Positions 1 to 11,187 of a stretch of DNA of 64,000 nt are shown here, in pieces. This DNA is from Eutreptiella sp. 'Long Island Sound 2002' (lineage: Eukaryota; Euglenozoa; Euglenophyceae; Eutreptiales; Eutreptiaceae), in NCBI GenBank assembly GCA_964036045.1, contig OZ038378.1:59805408-59869407 (forward strand), written 5' to 3'. The notes beneath the pieces are model-generated. The model worked only from the letters and a program-made list of their open reading frames with translations, did no database searches and was not told the DNA's origin. How positions within the stretch are numbered: position 1 is the stretch's first letter; each line of letters begins with the position of its first letter. Position numbers and translations under genes: made by a program.

Positions 1-307
1 GTGCGCCAAGTTGTGGACGACTTGTGAATGAACGAGTGAGGGGATGGAGTGCGACGAGATCCCGGAGTTGGCAGCGCCGCCAGAAAAGGGAGCGGGGGAT
101 GGGAAGCTAGGTACGGTACATGGCACAGTGGATGCGGGTGCGGATCCAAGCGGTCGGAAGTAGGGGGACGAGGGGCACGAGTGGGTGGGCACGCGGGGCA
201 CTTGGGCGGCATGGGCAGATACTGCCACGCCAAGCCCTTGACGGGGCATAGGTCTGTCGTTCGGACTCACTAGGGGGGGGGCCACGGGCCGCCATAGCCG
301 TGTTGTA

Positions 308-332
308 CAACCAACCAACCAACCAACCAACC
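308..332. repeat. (CCAA)n microsatellite
   Basis: Six consecutive CCAA tetranucleotides. The first 2.9 kb around it shows no gene I can support. It contains short chance frames, homopolymer runs of G and C, and no recognisable domain. Confidence 0.9.
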
Positions 333-2980
333 GCCCACCCCGCTTAAAACCTCAAAAAAGTGGGTTTCAAGTGGCGGGGGGGTTATGAGTGCCGTCCGGA
401 CCAAAAACCCAGTATATGATGCGTTTATTGGACAAAATGATGATTTTACAAGGGGTTCAACTGGCAATTCAACCCCATTGGGGTATGGCACACCGATAGG
501 CCCCAAAAAGCCCAAAGTGGGGGGGTATGTGGTGATTTCCCATGTATATGCCCACGTAGCTTTGATGTAACATCTTGTGCGAGGTGATGTTCAAAATTTA
601 GAGACCAGCTGTTGGCTAATTTTTCAACTGTTAGGTTGCAAAATGATGGAGCTTCCCCCAGCATAGGGAAACATGGGCTGTACACCCCTCGCAACTTGCA
701 CGGGTAGATTGCCAAAAATCGCTATAGGGTCCAAACGCAACCTCCAATTCTGCAAATATACGGTTTCGGAGCCCACCCCCGGAACCCATACCTTTCCGAA
801 AAGTCCTTTTCGGGGATTTTTCGAAATTATACAACATACCCCCACCCCCCGAACCCTCTATTCCCGGAAATTGGCTGACACACGAAATTCCATGCTAGTT
901 CCATGAATAGTCTCCCGCCCCCTTGTCCAACACCCACACACAGACACACAGGCACACACACACACACACAGAGAGACACACACACACACATGCGATCCTT
1001 ATACCCACACACCTTATACGATCCTTGGGGCCCCCTACCCCCTCTTTGCCCCCCCCCCGCCAAGGGTCCGGAACCCGGTAATCAATGTCTACAGGCTATA
1101 GACCCCCTAGTCCCAATACACCAGTAAACGATGATATCTGACTGTCTTTGCGGAAGTTGGCCTTCGGCCCCCTTCCCAAATATTGCCTCTTCGCGACTAC
1201 ATCATGATGGTGGTGTCTATTGTAGCGGACGGCGTCGACTAGATAATGTCGACATGGTGCAGAAAGTGTCTACATACCACAAGGCACAATTCTTTGATCC
1301 ACGGCTATCGGGTTAGGGAAACATCATGGGATTAGTTGGACCGTGTAGTTCTTGCAAGATCCCATGGGACACCACCCCTTGCTTGACACAACCATTCCTG
1401 TCTAGCATATGAGAGGCCCCCTTCATGCGTTGGGGAGGCTCGAAGTAACCACTCATTCATAATTCGTCAATCTCGAAGGGAATGTTGGGAATTGGCAGCA
1501 TCCACCAAGACTGCGGATGAGGGGAATGTTTATCATTTTTGTTGTAGTATAGCATGGCCATAGCAGTGGCTCATTCTTGAATAAATGGGGACTGGGCATG
1601 ATCGTGACCCAATGCCGCTGCGTAGGATTAAGCAGGGTTCAATAGGTTGCATGATACCAAAGGTTGTTTGACACGGATGGGTTTAGGCTCGAGCAATAGT
1701 TGTGGTATGTGCCCTATTCTCGGGTGAAGGCTCACCATGGGGTTAGAGGCACAAGCAATGCCCCCCCCTCCCCCACAAAGACCGGACATTTTTGTGCTTA
1801 TGCAGTGTTTACGGAGTTCATGGGCTATCATTGTGTTATTGGTGTAGGTTTGGGCTAAAGGCCCCATCTCTAGGGTTCTGGAGCAATTGTGTTTCTATGG
1901 TCTTAGCCACTTGAAATGTTGGCCTTGGATGAGGTAGCACAATGCCACATGCACTTTAGTCGCTTACTATACACATTGATTGCACAAGCAACCCGCACAT
2001 GTAGTCGGAGGCATTTGTGCACAGTCAATAGGGTGTGACACCACTGAGAACCAAGTCTTCGGCCGGAGGCCCTAGCGTCCAAATTGTGGAAGTTGGTGGG
2101 GAGCACTTGCATCTAACCCATAGGATTTCATGTGTTGCAATTACTACCCTTCATATCTACATGTCATAATGCAGGGCGGACTAAGTTGCAATATGGGTGA
2201 ATTTACTTTTGGATGTGCCTCTCCTCAACTTGTCCTTTGGTAGCAGCATTGGAATGGTAGAAAAGTTTTTGTTAAATTGCATTGCAAGAATGCAACCGCC
2301 GAGCCGAAACAAGTTTGGAATTCCAGCGTTGCATCAGCTTTTTTGGCTTCCTCCGTTGTATCTGTGATGGGAAGGACTCATTTGACCCCATTCAACCATA
2401 TCTTTCACTTCTTTGGTGCGTACAATGCCTACTAGGTAACATCACAGTACCGTTGTGTATCTGTGGTACCATCTCCCGACAAGAATACATTGGATGTATG
2501 TGCAAATGGTCATTTTAATGCTTTTGGTGCTGCAAAAGGATTGTTCGATTGCCCAATCTCTCAAGTTGCCACACTTGGTGCATTACTTTGCTCCCAATGG
2601 TTGGATTCTGAACATAGTTTTCGTCCTATTAATTATTACTTAATTAATTAATAATGGATGTACCTTTGTTTCTTCTCCGTGTCCATGCGTTGGTGGCAAA
2701 AGTTGCAATAGGCCTGGAATGCCTCCTGCCTCGTGCATGTCATGCTTTGTACATTGTGCCTTAAACCCCATGATGTGCTGCTTACAACATGGTGTGCAGT
2801 GAACTTAATTATGTGCCATTGATGCCATGAGCTCCTAAAGGACCCACCCACTAAGGATCTCATGACCGCTTGCCTTGATTACCCAAGGCAATATTTCCGT
2901 TTGGGTTAGGGGTAGTGCGAACCATCCGATCCATACTGAGCCGCACACACAGCCCTTCAAAAATGCCTGCCAAAGCAAAG
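333..2980. other. No convincing gene; unique or decayed sequence
   Basis: Apart from the CA tract at 931-991, I see no convincing gene here. Frames are short and change often. A stretch at about 2,280-2,650 has mildly protein-like frames on +, but no motif that I can name and several breaks. It could be an old transposon remnant. Confidence 0.5.
931..991. repeat. (CA)n microsatellite
   Basis: Alternating CA dinucleotides with a short GA interruption near 971-976. Confidence 0.9.
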
Positions 2981-2989
2981 ATTTAGTAA

Positions 2990-4100
2990 GTTGCGGAGAG
3001 GGGTCATTTTTTCGGACCTATGGTGCGTTTGGAGGGCACCAAAGGGCTCCATGACACGCAGAAGTCGAGCCGCACATGCAGTGTTTGGCCGCTTTCAACG
3101 GGTTCTAGGGCATGCGGGGCAAAATATTGCTGCTTTTGGCTCACCACAACGCATATTTGGTACAGCCTGGCCTGAGTTGGCGCCTACCCCGCGGTTCGCC
3201 ACGATTGAGTTTTTCGCTCAAAACTTGGATTTGCAGGGCCTCGACCCGCGCTCTAGCATGGCGAAAGTAGAGTACACCCCGAAGTGATGGCACAATGGCC
3301 CATTTTCAAGGAGTTTTGGCATTTTGGAGGTCCAAATAGGCCACCACGGACTCACAATGCCAAAATCACTTGGCTTGGCATCCCACATCGTCTACTAGAG
3401 TTTTTGTAAAAGAGCCTTTTTTTTTTCGGCCCTAGTGTACCTTGTTGCCCCATTTTGGCACCCACCTATCATGGCTAGAGGTTGTAGCCGGCCGCCGCCA
3501 AAAACACCCTGGTATGGGCCTCGAGGTGTCTGTTAAGGCATTAATGAGTGGTGGAACCAACAACAGGTGGGGGGTTGCACGTGGACTAGGCCCCCTTCGC
3601 ATCACATTACCAACCACACATCCAAGATGGAGCCGGTTTGGGATGGTGTGTGACCGATCTTTGCAAATTTCGAGGCTTTTCGGGACGTTTTGGAGGTATT
3701 TTGTGGACACATGGTGAATTTAGAGGGCTTCGAACGGCTCTTTGACAGGAGGAAGTGAAGCCGCTTGTGCAATGTACCAACCGCTTCCCTTCATTTCGTC
3801 GTTTTGAACGGGTTCTAGCTGTGTTTGGCAAGAAATAGCTTTTTGGGGCCCACATGTGCGGAGTGGCGTCAAGTCGGAAGGTGCCCTCCCTAATCTTGGG
3901 CTGCTTTGGGCCCAAAAAGGCCGTGTTTTGCCCGAAAACCCCCTTCAATTTGTTCACAACGGCCCAACAGCAAAAGCGGTTGGTACACTCCACGTGCACC
4001 TTGACTTTGTCGTGTCAAGCAACCCATTGCTCCCCTCCAGCTGCATAATATGTTTGCAAGAAATACCCCCCAAGGTTACCAAAAAGCCACATATTCTGCT
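2990..4100. repeat. Interspersed repeat family A (three copies, one inverted)
   Basis: Blocks near 2,990-3,130 and 3,650-3,850 share the order 'GGGCT..TTTGACA', 'GAAGTC(A/G)AGCCGC' and 'CGGGTTCTAG'. The block at 3,960-4,080 reads as the same unit in reverse complement. A further copy lies at about 39,180-39,350. No ORF is conserved between copies, so this is a non-coding dispersed repeat. The class is unknown. Confidence 0.6.
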
Positions 4101-4374
4101 CATAGTGGCGGCAGACAACCCCAAAGCAAGAACCACGCCATATCTTGGTGTATGCCGCTCCAAGCCCCACTCCCAAGGCACACAGTCCAACCCATCACCC
4201 CCCATTTTTAGGGGTTCCTAGCCCCGAAAAATTAAACAAATGGAGGCCTAGACCACTGCATGTTTGGCTGAAGCGCGAGTGCCAACATGGGTGAACAACG
4301 TCCACTGGAGACGAAAGTATAATCATCTAGAGTTGGCAAGAGGGGTGTCGATTAGAGGGTATATTGCAAGAGTC

Positions 4375-4625
4375 CCGTCCCCTTAAATCTAGCAGGCAGC
4401 AAGCAACAACATGCAACAACAAGCACGGCGGGTTTCAAATTTGGCTAATAGTCTGTCCCAAAGCCTCCATTTGTACTCTACTTCAACTATCTTTTGCATT
4501 GACAAATGCCCTTTCCAAGTCCAAAGTTTGTGGCCCCAATTCATCAGAGGCGACCCGCAACATAGGCGCCTCAGTCGGGGGGTGCCCTCCCAAAATTGCC
4601 CCAAAGAGCCGAACCCCCCCCTTTT
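4375..4625. repeat. Interspersed repeat family B, copy 1
   Basis: Begins with an 'AAATCTAGC' block followed by CAACAACAAGCA-type sequence. It then has 'TTTTGCATTG', 'GCCTTTCCAAG' and 'GGCGCC' blocks in the same order as at 38,930-39,160. A partial copy lies at 4,985-5,125. It probably belongs to a dispersed non-autonomous element; I found no ends or target duplication. Confidence 0.55.
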
Positions 4626-4912
4626 TTGCTCAAAACAGCCATAGTACCTGCTCAAAATGGCCAAATGAATGGAAATAGATGATATAGTCTGGCACCGCTT
4701 CACTTCCTTCTGTGAAGGAGCCAGTTGCTAGGTTGCAGCTGCATGATGTGTCCGAGAAACACACCGAAAGGTGCCATAAAGCCCTAGAATCAGCGCTATT
4801 TTTGGCACTTTGGTTAGCATTTTATCTTACCCTAGTTTTAGCCCTTGCCACCCCTTGTAGGCCACCCAAATTGCTCCCCCAACCCGTTTTTTTATTGTCC
4901 ATCTCTCAAATA

Positions 4913-4925
4913 GGGGGGGGGGGGG
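4913..4925. repeat. Poly-G run
   Basis: Thirteen consecutive G, between family B copies. Confidence 0.85.
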
Positions 4926-4984
4926 TGGCCGTATAGGGTATTGGGGTTGGGAAACAAATGGAAGCAGTGGTGTGATGAAATTAT

Positions 4985-5125
4985 TCCATATATTACTACA
5001 GTCCTCTCCACTTAAATCTAGCTACCGGGCACCAACAACAAACAACAAGCAATGTGACTCGTTTTTCTTTTGGTCATTGCACCATCCTCACATAGCCACT
5101 TGGGCTTTTGTTCCCTTCCGTGCGT
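4985..5125. repeat. Interspersed repeat family B, partial copy 2
   Basis: Repeats the 'TTAAATCTAGC ... CAACAACAAACAACAAGCA' start of copy 1, then diverges. It lies directly before the family C minisatellite. Confidence 0.5.
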
Positions 5126-5184
5126 TGGCGACCCCAGAGAAGGCAAGGTTATGTACCCATCACCTACATGTGCGTCCTTGAGGC

Positions 5185-5900
5185 GGCCGGGGTTAAGTGG
5201 CCACTTTTATTTTGGAGCGCCACATTGAGCGTTCAGGACCCCCAAGAAGGCAAACATTGTGTAGCCATTGCCCACGTTTAGGCCACTTCTGATTTTGATG
5301 CCTGCTTTTAGCGTTGGGCACATCAAGAAGGTAAGTGTTATGTAGCCATTGCCCACGTTTGGGCCCGTCTAAGGAAGGGGTCAATAACCCATTTCTGATT
5401 TTGATCTCCGCATTGAGTGTTGGGCAGCGACAAGAAGGCAGAGGTTATGCAACCATTGCGCATGTGTTGGGGACCCCCAAGGAAGCAGGGTTTATGCAAC
5501 TTTTGTCTGTTTTTCGGCCCCCGAGACGGAATGGGTTGAGTAGCCACTTCTGATTTTGATCCCCACACTAAGCGTTGGGGTCCCCGAAAAAGTAGGGGTT
5601 ATGCAATCATTACCCATGTTGGGCCCCCCGAGATGATAGGGATTAAGTAGCCATTTCTAAATTTAATGCCGCGTTCAGCGCCGGGGACCCCCGAGAAGGC
5701 AAGAGTATTGTAGCCATTGCCCGCGTGCAAACCCCCGAGACGGCACAGATTAGGTAGCCACTTGTGGCTTTGATCCCCGCGTTAGGTATTCAAGATCTCT
5801 GAGATGGCAGTGGTTATGTAGCACTTTGCCCACACATGTGGGCCCCCAAGATAGCAAGGGCCAAGTAGCCACTTCTGATTTTCACCACCTTCTGTGGGAG
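5185..5900. repeat. Family C minisatellite, locus 1
   Basis: Degenerate tandem units of roughly 55-65 bp built on 'CCCCGAGAAGGCA', 'GGTTATGTAGCCA(C/T)T' and 'TCTGATTTTGATCCCC'. The same unit recurs at 9,265-9,520 and 61,845-62,105, so this is a dispersed minisatellite family. The short ORFs inside it change frame between units and are not genes. Confidence 0.75.
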
Positions 5901-6700
5901 GTGCGTGGGACGGTACTTGTATTGTAACCATTGTGTGTAGATGACCTAGCTCTTATAACTATGTCCGTAGCGATAGGATGCAGAGTGCACAACGTAAAGA
6001 TCTAGCTTGGACCAATTAGATCACATCCAGGGACTTTTTTGTGCTGCAATGTATACTCTTTGACCACCCATCTTTCACTGATGCAATTTATACTCTTTGA
6101 CGTCCCATTTTTCGTCATGCATGGTGGAGCGAAGTGAAACATTGGTTTGCAATATACTGATGTGTGGATGGTCCCAAACCACAAGACAAAACAACTGAAA
6201 GCACAAACCTCGTCATAAACCACAGGCAATAAAAAAACAACAAGCGACAATAGCTACTTCATACAATTTATAGCAGCCATACCGTGAGGTACCGGGCCCA
6301 TTTAAGATGATCAACACCATGGGGGAATCATTTTGTATTTGCTATGTTGAAGCACCCTACCCCACAACCACCCACCCTTGCAAGCTCACACTAAGCATGC
6401 ACTACACGTTGTTCACCATGTTGTAGGTAACATCGGCCATGCTTCATGAGCTGTCCACTATAGAATGTTTTTGCATGGTCCATTGTACGTTCCTCAACAG
6501 GCCCTTTTTGTCATTGTCCGCTTCACTCTTAGCGGTTGGATTCGGTATATATGTGCACTCGTGATCGGGTTATGTTCATAGTATCCACTTCCAATCACCG
6601 GGATCAAGAGTTGCAACAGTGTTTGGAGGCCGATCTTGACTTCCCTGTTGGGGACTTCATCGTGCAGCGACCATTTGCCGCTCCCATGCTACGCTATATT
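5901..6700. other. No gene seen
   Basis: About 800 bp of non-repetitive sequence without a supported gene. A short local duplication of 'TATACTCTTTGA' occurs at about 6,050-6,105. Confidence 0.4.
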
Positions 6701-6704
6701 GCTC

Positions 6705-7745
6705 ATGAACCGGCCCTGTGCAGTACGGTGGGCACAACCAGCCCCGTGTGGCGTGCACAGGGCCTCCAATGGGTACATCCGGCCTTGTGTGTCCGGCGTG
6801 CATAGGGCCTACGATGAGCACAATCTACCTTGTGTGGTGTGCACGTAGCTTCTGGTGAGCATAATGGGCCTTGTGTAGCATGCAGCAGGGCTTGCAATCG
6901 CACAGTTAGCTATATGCGGCATGACGCATTGTGAATATAGCCATATAGCCTCCACAGGGCCCACAGTGGGCACAACCGACCGCGTGCGGCATGCACTGGA
7001 CCACCTATGGGCACAACTGCACGTGTGCGGTGTGCAGCGGGTACCACAGGCTCCATGCATTGTGCATGGGGCTAGAGTGGACACAACTAGTTCTATGCGG
7101 CGTGCATAGGGCCTGCAAACGGGAACAACCAACCTTGCACAATGTGCACATGGCATGCCGTGGGCACAACCGGCCATGTTTGGCGTGCACAAGGCCTGGA
7201 TTGGGTACCACCGGCCCGTTGTGACATACACAGGGCTTGTAGTGGGTACAACCAGTCCTGTGCAACCTACGAAGGGGCTGCAATTCGGCACACCAGGTGC
7301 TCTAGGGCCTGCACAGGGCTTGTAGTGGGTACCGCTCGCCTTTGGCGATGTTCACAGGGCCTATGGTTAGCACCATTGGCCTTCTACGGTGTGCATAGGG
7401 CCTATGGTTGGGCGCAGCCGGCCCTTTGCAGCATGCATAGGGCCTACAATGGGCACAAACTGCCCTGTGTGGCGTGCGCAGAGCTTGTCATGGGCACAAC
7501 CGGCCCTATACGGCAGGCATAGGGCCGAGGGTGGCCATGTGTAGCATGCTCAGGGCTTGCAGTGCGTACAGCCGTGAGGAGTGCACGGGGCAAGGGCCCC
7601 GTGTAGTGTGCACCGGGCCTGCACTGGGCACAATTGGCCCCGTGCGGTGTGCATAGGGCGTGCAGTTGACACAACCGGCCCTGTGCGTCCCTCACAGGGC
7701 CTGCAGTGGGTACCACCAGCCCTGTGTGGTGTGCACGGCTGGAAA
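6705..7745. repeat. 42-bp minisatellite array
   Basis: About 24 imperfect units following 'GCATAGGGCCTACAATGGGC', 'ACAACCGGCCCTGTG' and 'GGCGTGC'. Units at 7,395, 7,437 and 7,479 are exactly 42 bp apart; others vary by a few bases. Because 42 is a multiple of three, several frames on both strands stay open for 60-160 codons and look like proteins rich in Cys, His and Pro. I treat these as by-products of the repeat. Confidence 0.85.
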
Positions 7746-9264
7746 GGAATGAAAGGGAGCGAATCCTTCGGGACCGTTGTAAAGTGACAGCCCGAGGAAA
7801 AGAGTAGAAGCAGAAAATCAAAACAATACCGATGGGACAGTTTTGACATGTGTGGTACTATCACTGTACACACATGGATTGAGGGTTTGCATGGGGGGGG
7901 GGCATACCTGGGAGAGCGAAATTTATGGTGAAATTTATGGCCTGGCTCCCTGCTCTCGGCCATGACAAGTGGGGGTCTTGGTCTCATGTGTTGTAGCCTG
8001 ACCAGTTGCTTGTTCACTTGATCCTGTTGCCTGCAGGGTATTGGTGTTGGGCGATCTTCGCTTAGGTGGGTGTCTGTCTGGCTGTACAAATATCTGTTTA
8101 TTGTTCTGTGTGTTTCTGCATCCATTTCTGTGTGCCCGCCTGCCTGCCTTATTTGCCTGAGTCTGCGTCTGTGATGGTGTTAGGTTCACCTTGCTACAGA
8201 AGGCGTCTTTTGCACGCCCGGTCTATTGTTTGTGCACAGGTCTGGCAATCATCAGTTCCGACTACGATTGTTTGAATGCCTCTGCCTTGATCTTGACCTT
8301 TGGGAGCCCCTTTGGGGTGCCATTCGATTTGTGCTCGAAAACAATATAGATCAGGTGCAGCACTCCTATGCAGTGCGTTGCACTGCCTTCTGCTGGGCAC
8401 AACCCCTGGCTGTCCCATCCCTGCACTTTGGAAATGGGGCAAGGACTGCGGCTGTCTGAGGAGCAGTATTTCAAAAATCTAAAGTTTGTTTCTGCTGCCT
8501 GCTGGCAGTATCTTTTCTGGGGCAGATACTCAGGCGCAGATGCTTTAGTTCCATGCGCAGTCCTGCAGGCCAGTCATCCACAGCAATTTCCCTCAATTGC
8601 AGCGTCGGCCTAAGAGGAAGGGCGCTCAGGGAAATCTCCGCCACAGAAGGGGCTCTCATGGCAGGCCCACTATTAAAAGGGAAGTTCTGAGGACTGGTTG
8701 TGGCTTGGCTTGGCTTGACTGTGGGCCTGAAAGTGGCTCGTCCGAGTTTTTTTTATTGAAATTAGTTCCACGACATGTGACAAAAATGATCAGTGTCTCT
8801 TGGGGATCATTTTGCAGCAGAGATGCAGAAGGAAGCAAATCTCCTTCTCTCTGCTTCCCTAAGAACAGGGGCAACTGCATGCACACCGGGCATCGTCACG
8901 GAGGGATTTTCGGGAGGGGCTACATGAGCGGGGGGACGCCGGTGACGGTTGGCCTGCCTGCCGTCTCCGTTGCCGAGCGGCAGGTTCAAGCTCTCTCTTC
9001 TTCCGCTTGACAAAATTGTCGAATGTGTCATACACATTCTGCTTATTTTGTGGTGTGCATACCCACACACTGGTGGGCAAATGGAATGGGGGTTGTTGGA
9101 AGCACTATGGGGGGATGTACACCCTTAAGATAGTAAGTATCCAGTGCAATTATTAGGTGCATACGATGACACCAAGTACCCATAATATTTGTTTTTTTTT
9201 TGAGGAGGCAGGGCTAGGCAAAGTTTCTCCCTCTTTCCCCCCTAGTTCTCCCCCTTTTTCTCAT
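7746..9264. other. No confident gene; one possible exon
   Basis: Around 8,236-8,372 a frame on + follows a plausible acceptor (GTGCACAG) and precedes GTGCAG. The encoded peptide (FECLCLDLDLWEPLW...) is unrecognised. The rest has no convincing coding signal; an A/T-rich and C-rich stretch runs into the minisatellite at 9,265. Confidence 0.3.
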
Positions 9265-9520
9265 TTTTTGTCCCTGTGTAGGGGACCCCCGAGAAGGCAG
9301 GGGTGAAGTAGCCATTGCGCCCACACGTGGGCCCCTGAGACGGCAGGGGTGAGGTAGCCACTGCTGATTTTGTCCCCTTGTTGGGGAACCCCGAGAAGGC
9401 AAGGGTGATGTAGCCATTCCCTGCTTTGTCCCGTTGTTGGGGAACCCCAAGAAGGCAGGGGTGATTTAGCCATTCCGCTCACACATGGCCCCCCAAGGCG
9501 GCAGGGGTTAGGTAGCCTGG
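9265..9520. repeat. Family C minisatellite, locus 2
   Basis: Four to five units of about 60 bp with 'CCGAGAAGGCAGGGGTGA', 'GTAGCCATT' and 'TGTCCCCTTGTTGGGG'. The order and wording match the locus at 5,185-5,900. Confidence 0.8.
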
Positions 9521-9563
9521 GCTGGAGGAAGGAGTGATTTTTGGGGGTAAAGCAATAGGATAG

Positions 9564-9870
9564 ATGGCCAGAACATTGATTTGGATGCCGGGCTCGCCAA
9601 GCAAGCATATCCTCCATAAGTTCTCAGATTTGCCCACCTCAGTTTTGGCCAGCTATTCTGGGTCTCAATCCCTTGCCTTCATTGACCCCGGATTTCCCTT
9701 TCGGTATGCCTTTTGGCATGACAGTCTCCAACGCTATTTGATTCACCCTCTCACTACTGCTCTTGACCCCTTTTCTATCCCCAAATGGCACCTTTTCAAG
9801 ACTTTTTGGGATTCCGAGCAGTCCAAAATGGGGCCAAAAGGGCTCACAATGCCTCACACCGCCCGAAAAA
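9564..9870 (+). pseudogene. Unrecognised coding-like fragment at the satellite edge
   Basis: An open frame of roughly 100 codons runs from 9,564 into the first satellite monomer. Before the satellite it has a fairly protein-like composition (for example SLAFIDPGFPFRYAFW). Nothing identifies a family, and it has no stop of its own before the satellite. It may be the remnant of a gene or mobile element cut by the array. Confidence 0.25.
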
Positions 9871-10224
9871 ACCATTTTTGGAAAGCCCCGACCACTAGCT
9901 CTCACCAGAAGTTGATTTTAGGCTATTTGCTCACACGAAGCCTGAGATCTAGAGGCTGGAAATGTGCTCAACTATCCGCCCCTGTGCAGGGGCCCACTAT
10001 TTCAGTTTCATGCAAACTAGGCATTTTTGGAAAGCCCCAACCAGTAGCGCTTACCAGAAGTTGATTTTAGGCTATTTGCTCACACCAAGCCTGAGATTTG
10101 GAGGCTCGGAATGTGCTCGACCAACAGCCCCTGTCCAAGGGCCCACTATTTTAGTTTCCTGCAAACCAAGCATTTTTGTAAAGCCCCAATCAGCAGCTCT
10201 CACCAGAAGTTTATTTTAGGCTAT
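9870..10224 (+). repeat. 149-bp satellite, short outlying block
   Basis: Slightly more than two monomers with the standard blocks 'TAGC(T/G)CTCACCAGAAGTTGA', 'TTTTAGGCTATTTGCTCACA', 'GGAGGCTCG.AATGTGCTCG' and 'GGCATTTTTG.AAAGCCCC'. The block stops after a 'TTTTAGGCTAT' at 10,224, where the 48-bp repeat begins. Confidence 0.9.
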
Positions 10225-10225
10225 C

Positions 10226-10421
10226 ACGCTTTGTTGTGTGGCCCCTTGAGTTGAGGTTCGGGACTCTCAATCCACGCTTTGGTGCGTGGCCCCTTGAGTT
10301 GGGGTTAGGGACTCGCAATCCACGCTTTGTTGTGTGGCCCCTTGAGTTGGGGTTAGGGACTCGCAGTCCACGCTTTGTTGCGTTGCCCCTGGAGTTGGGG
10401 TTCGGGACTCTCAATCCACGC
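10226..10421. repeat. 48-bp tandem repeat, four units
   Basis: Units start at 10,226, 10,274, 10,322 and 10,370 with 'ACGCTTTG(T/G)TG', followed by 'CCCTTGAGTTGGGGTT' and 'GGGACTCGCAATCC'. A fifth unit is broken off at 10,418. There are no unique spacers, so it is not a CRISPR-like array. Confidence 0.95.
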
Positions 10422-10520
10422 CATCCATTGGATCATCTTGACCCTGTAGAGGGCTTGGAAGCCTCGATTGAGGAGGATCCGGAGGCCCTCGAGTCATGGA
10501 TGTGGGGCATCAAACAGTGA
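10236..10520 (+). CDS. Possible 16-residue-repeat protein fragment with acidic end
   Basis: The + frame through the 48-bp units encodes a 16-residue repeat (about WPLELGLGTRNPRFVV). It continues in the same frame into an acidic tail (DPVEGLEASIEEDPEALES) and stops at 10,518-10,520. The change from repeat to a differently composed unique tail without a stop is what one expects of a gene 3' end. There is no upstream start outside the satellite, the opposite strand is also open, and no family is recognised. This could well be chance. Confidence 0.25.
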   Translation: MWPLELRFGTLNPRFGAWPLELGLGTRNPRFVVWPLELGLGTRSPRFVALPLELGFGTLNPRHPLDHLDPVEGLEASIEEDPEALESWMWGIKQ

Positions 10521-11187
10521 TGACGTGCAGCATTGGATTTCTATGGTGTGTCGTTGTGTCATTCTGATTTGTCCTGACCTGTTGTTCATTGCATGTATTG
10601 CCTGCTTTTTACCTCCCAATTGTAACCTTTCCTTGTATCCTCTGACCCTCCCACCCACATCGCGAAAGTAATGTAGGTACCCCACCCCAACCACAGTGCC
10701 TTCCTCTCCCTTGCACCGAATGTGCCTCTCTTTTTTGCAGTGTGTTGTGCAGTTTTTTTCAGTATTTTTCTGTCCGTGTGACAGCACAATTTTTGGACCA
10801 CAACTTGGTGCATTTCCCAGCCCACAGTACCCTCTCCACCCCTGGCAGTGCTTGGGCAAACCCACCTAAAAAAACCCACCTAGCCTGCCGCTCTATATAA
10901 GTATGTACACATAAATTTTTTTTAATCCAAACACGAAACCAATCATACAAACGGTGGGAAACGCCACTTGGGGTCACAAGGCCCAAGCAACCAATGTTCA
11001 ATACACAATATTACAGTGTTTTGAGTTTTTCTAATTGGTTGAGTTGTTGAGTGACACCGTCCATTCTTTAAACTTACACTATTTTTACAGAAATTTACGC
11101 CACTTTTGGCAAAATTTGCAACCATTTACACAATGTGGGGGCCGGGGGCCAAAACCATTCGAAACCCCCGCAAATAATCGGCTTGTA
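10521..11187. other. Unique sequence interrupting the satellite
   Basis: About 670 bp of non-satellite sequence with no gene I can support. Together with the 48-bp repeat it forms a roughly 960-bp interruption. Satellite on both sides overlaps in monomer phase by about 40 bp ('CTCACCAGAAGTT'...'TTTTAGGCTAT'), and I found no short target duplication. Confidence 0.5.

Noticed and set aside
1600-2900. Possible Copia-type retrotransposon remnant
   Set aside because: No integrase, reverse transcriptase or RNase H motif could be found in any frame.
6809-8125. Long minus-strand ORFs of 125-191 residues
   Set aside because: They exist because the 42-bp repeat is a multiple of three. Composition is dominated by Cys, His, Pro and Arg, and continuation beyond the repeat has no motif.
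10226-10421. CRISPR-like array
   Set aside because: The 48-bp units are contiguous, with no spacers, in a eukaryotic satellite setting.
10226-10421. Telomeric repeat (TTAGGG occurs in some units)
   Set aside because: Only isolated single TTAGGG words occur, inside a 48-bp unit; there is no tandem telomere sequence.
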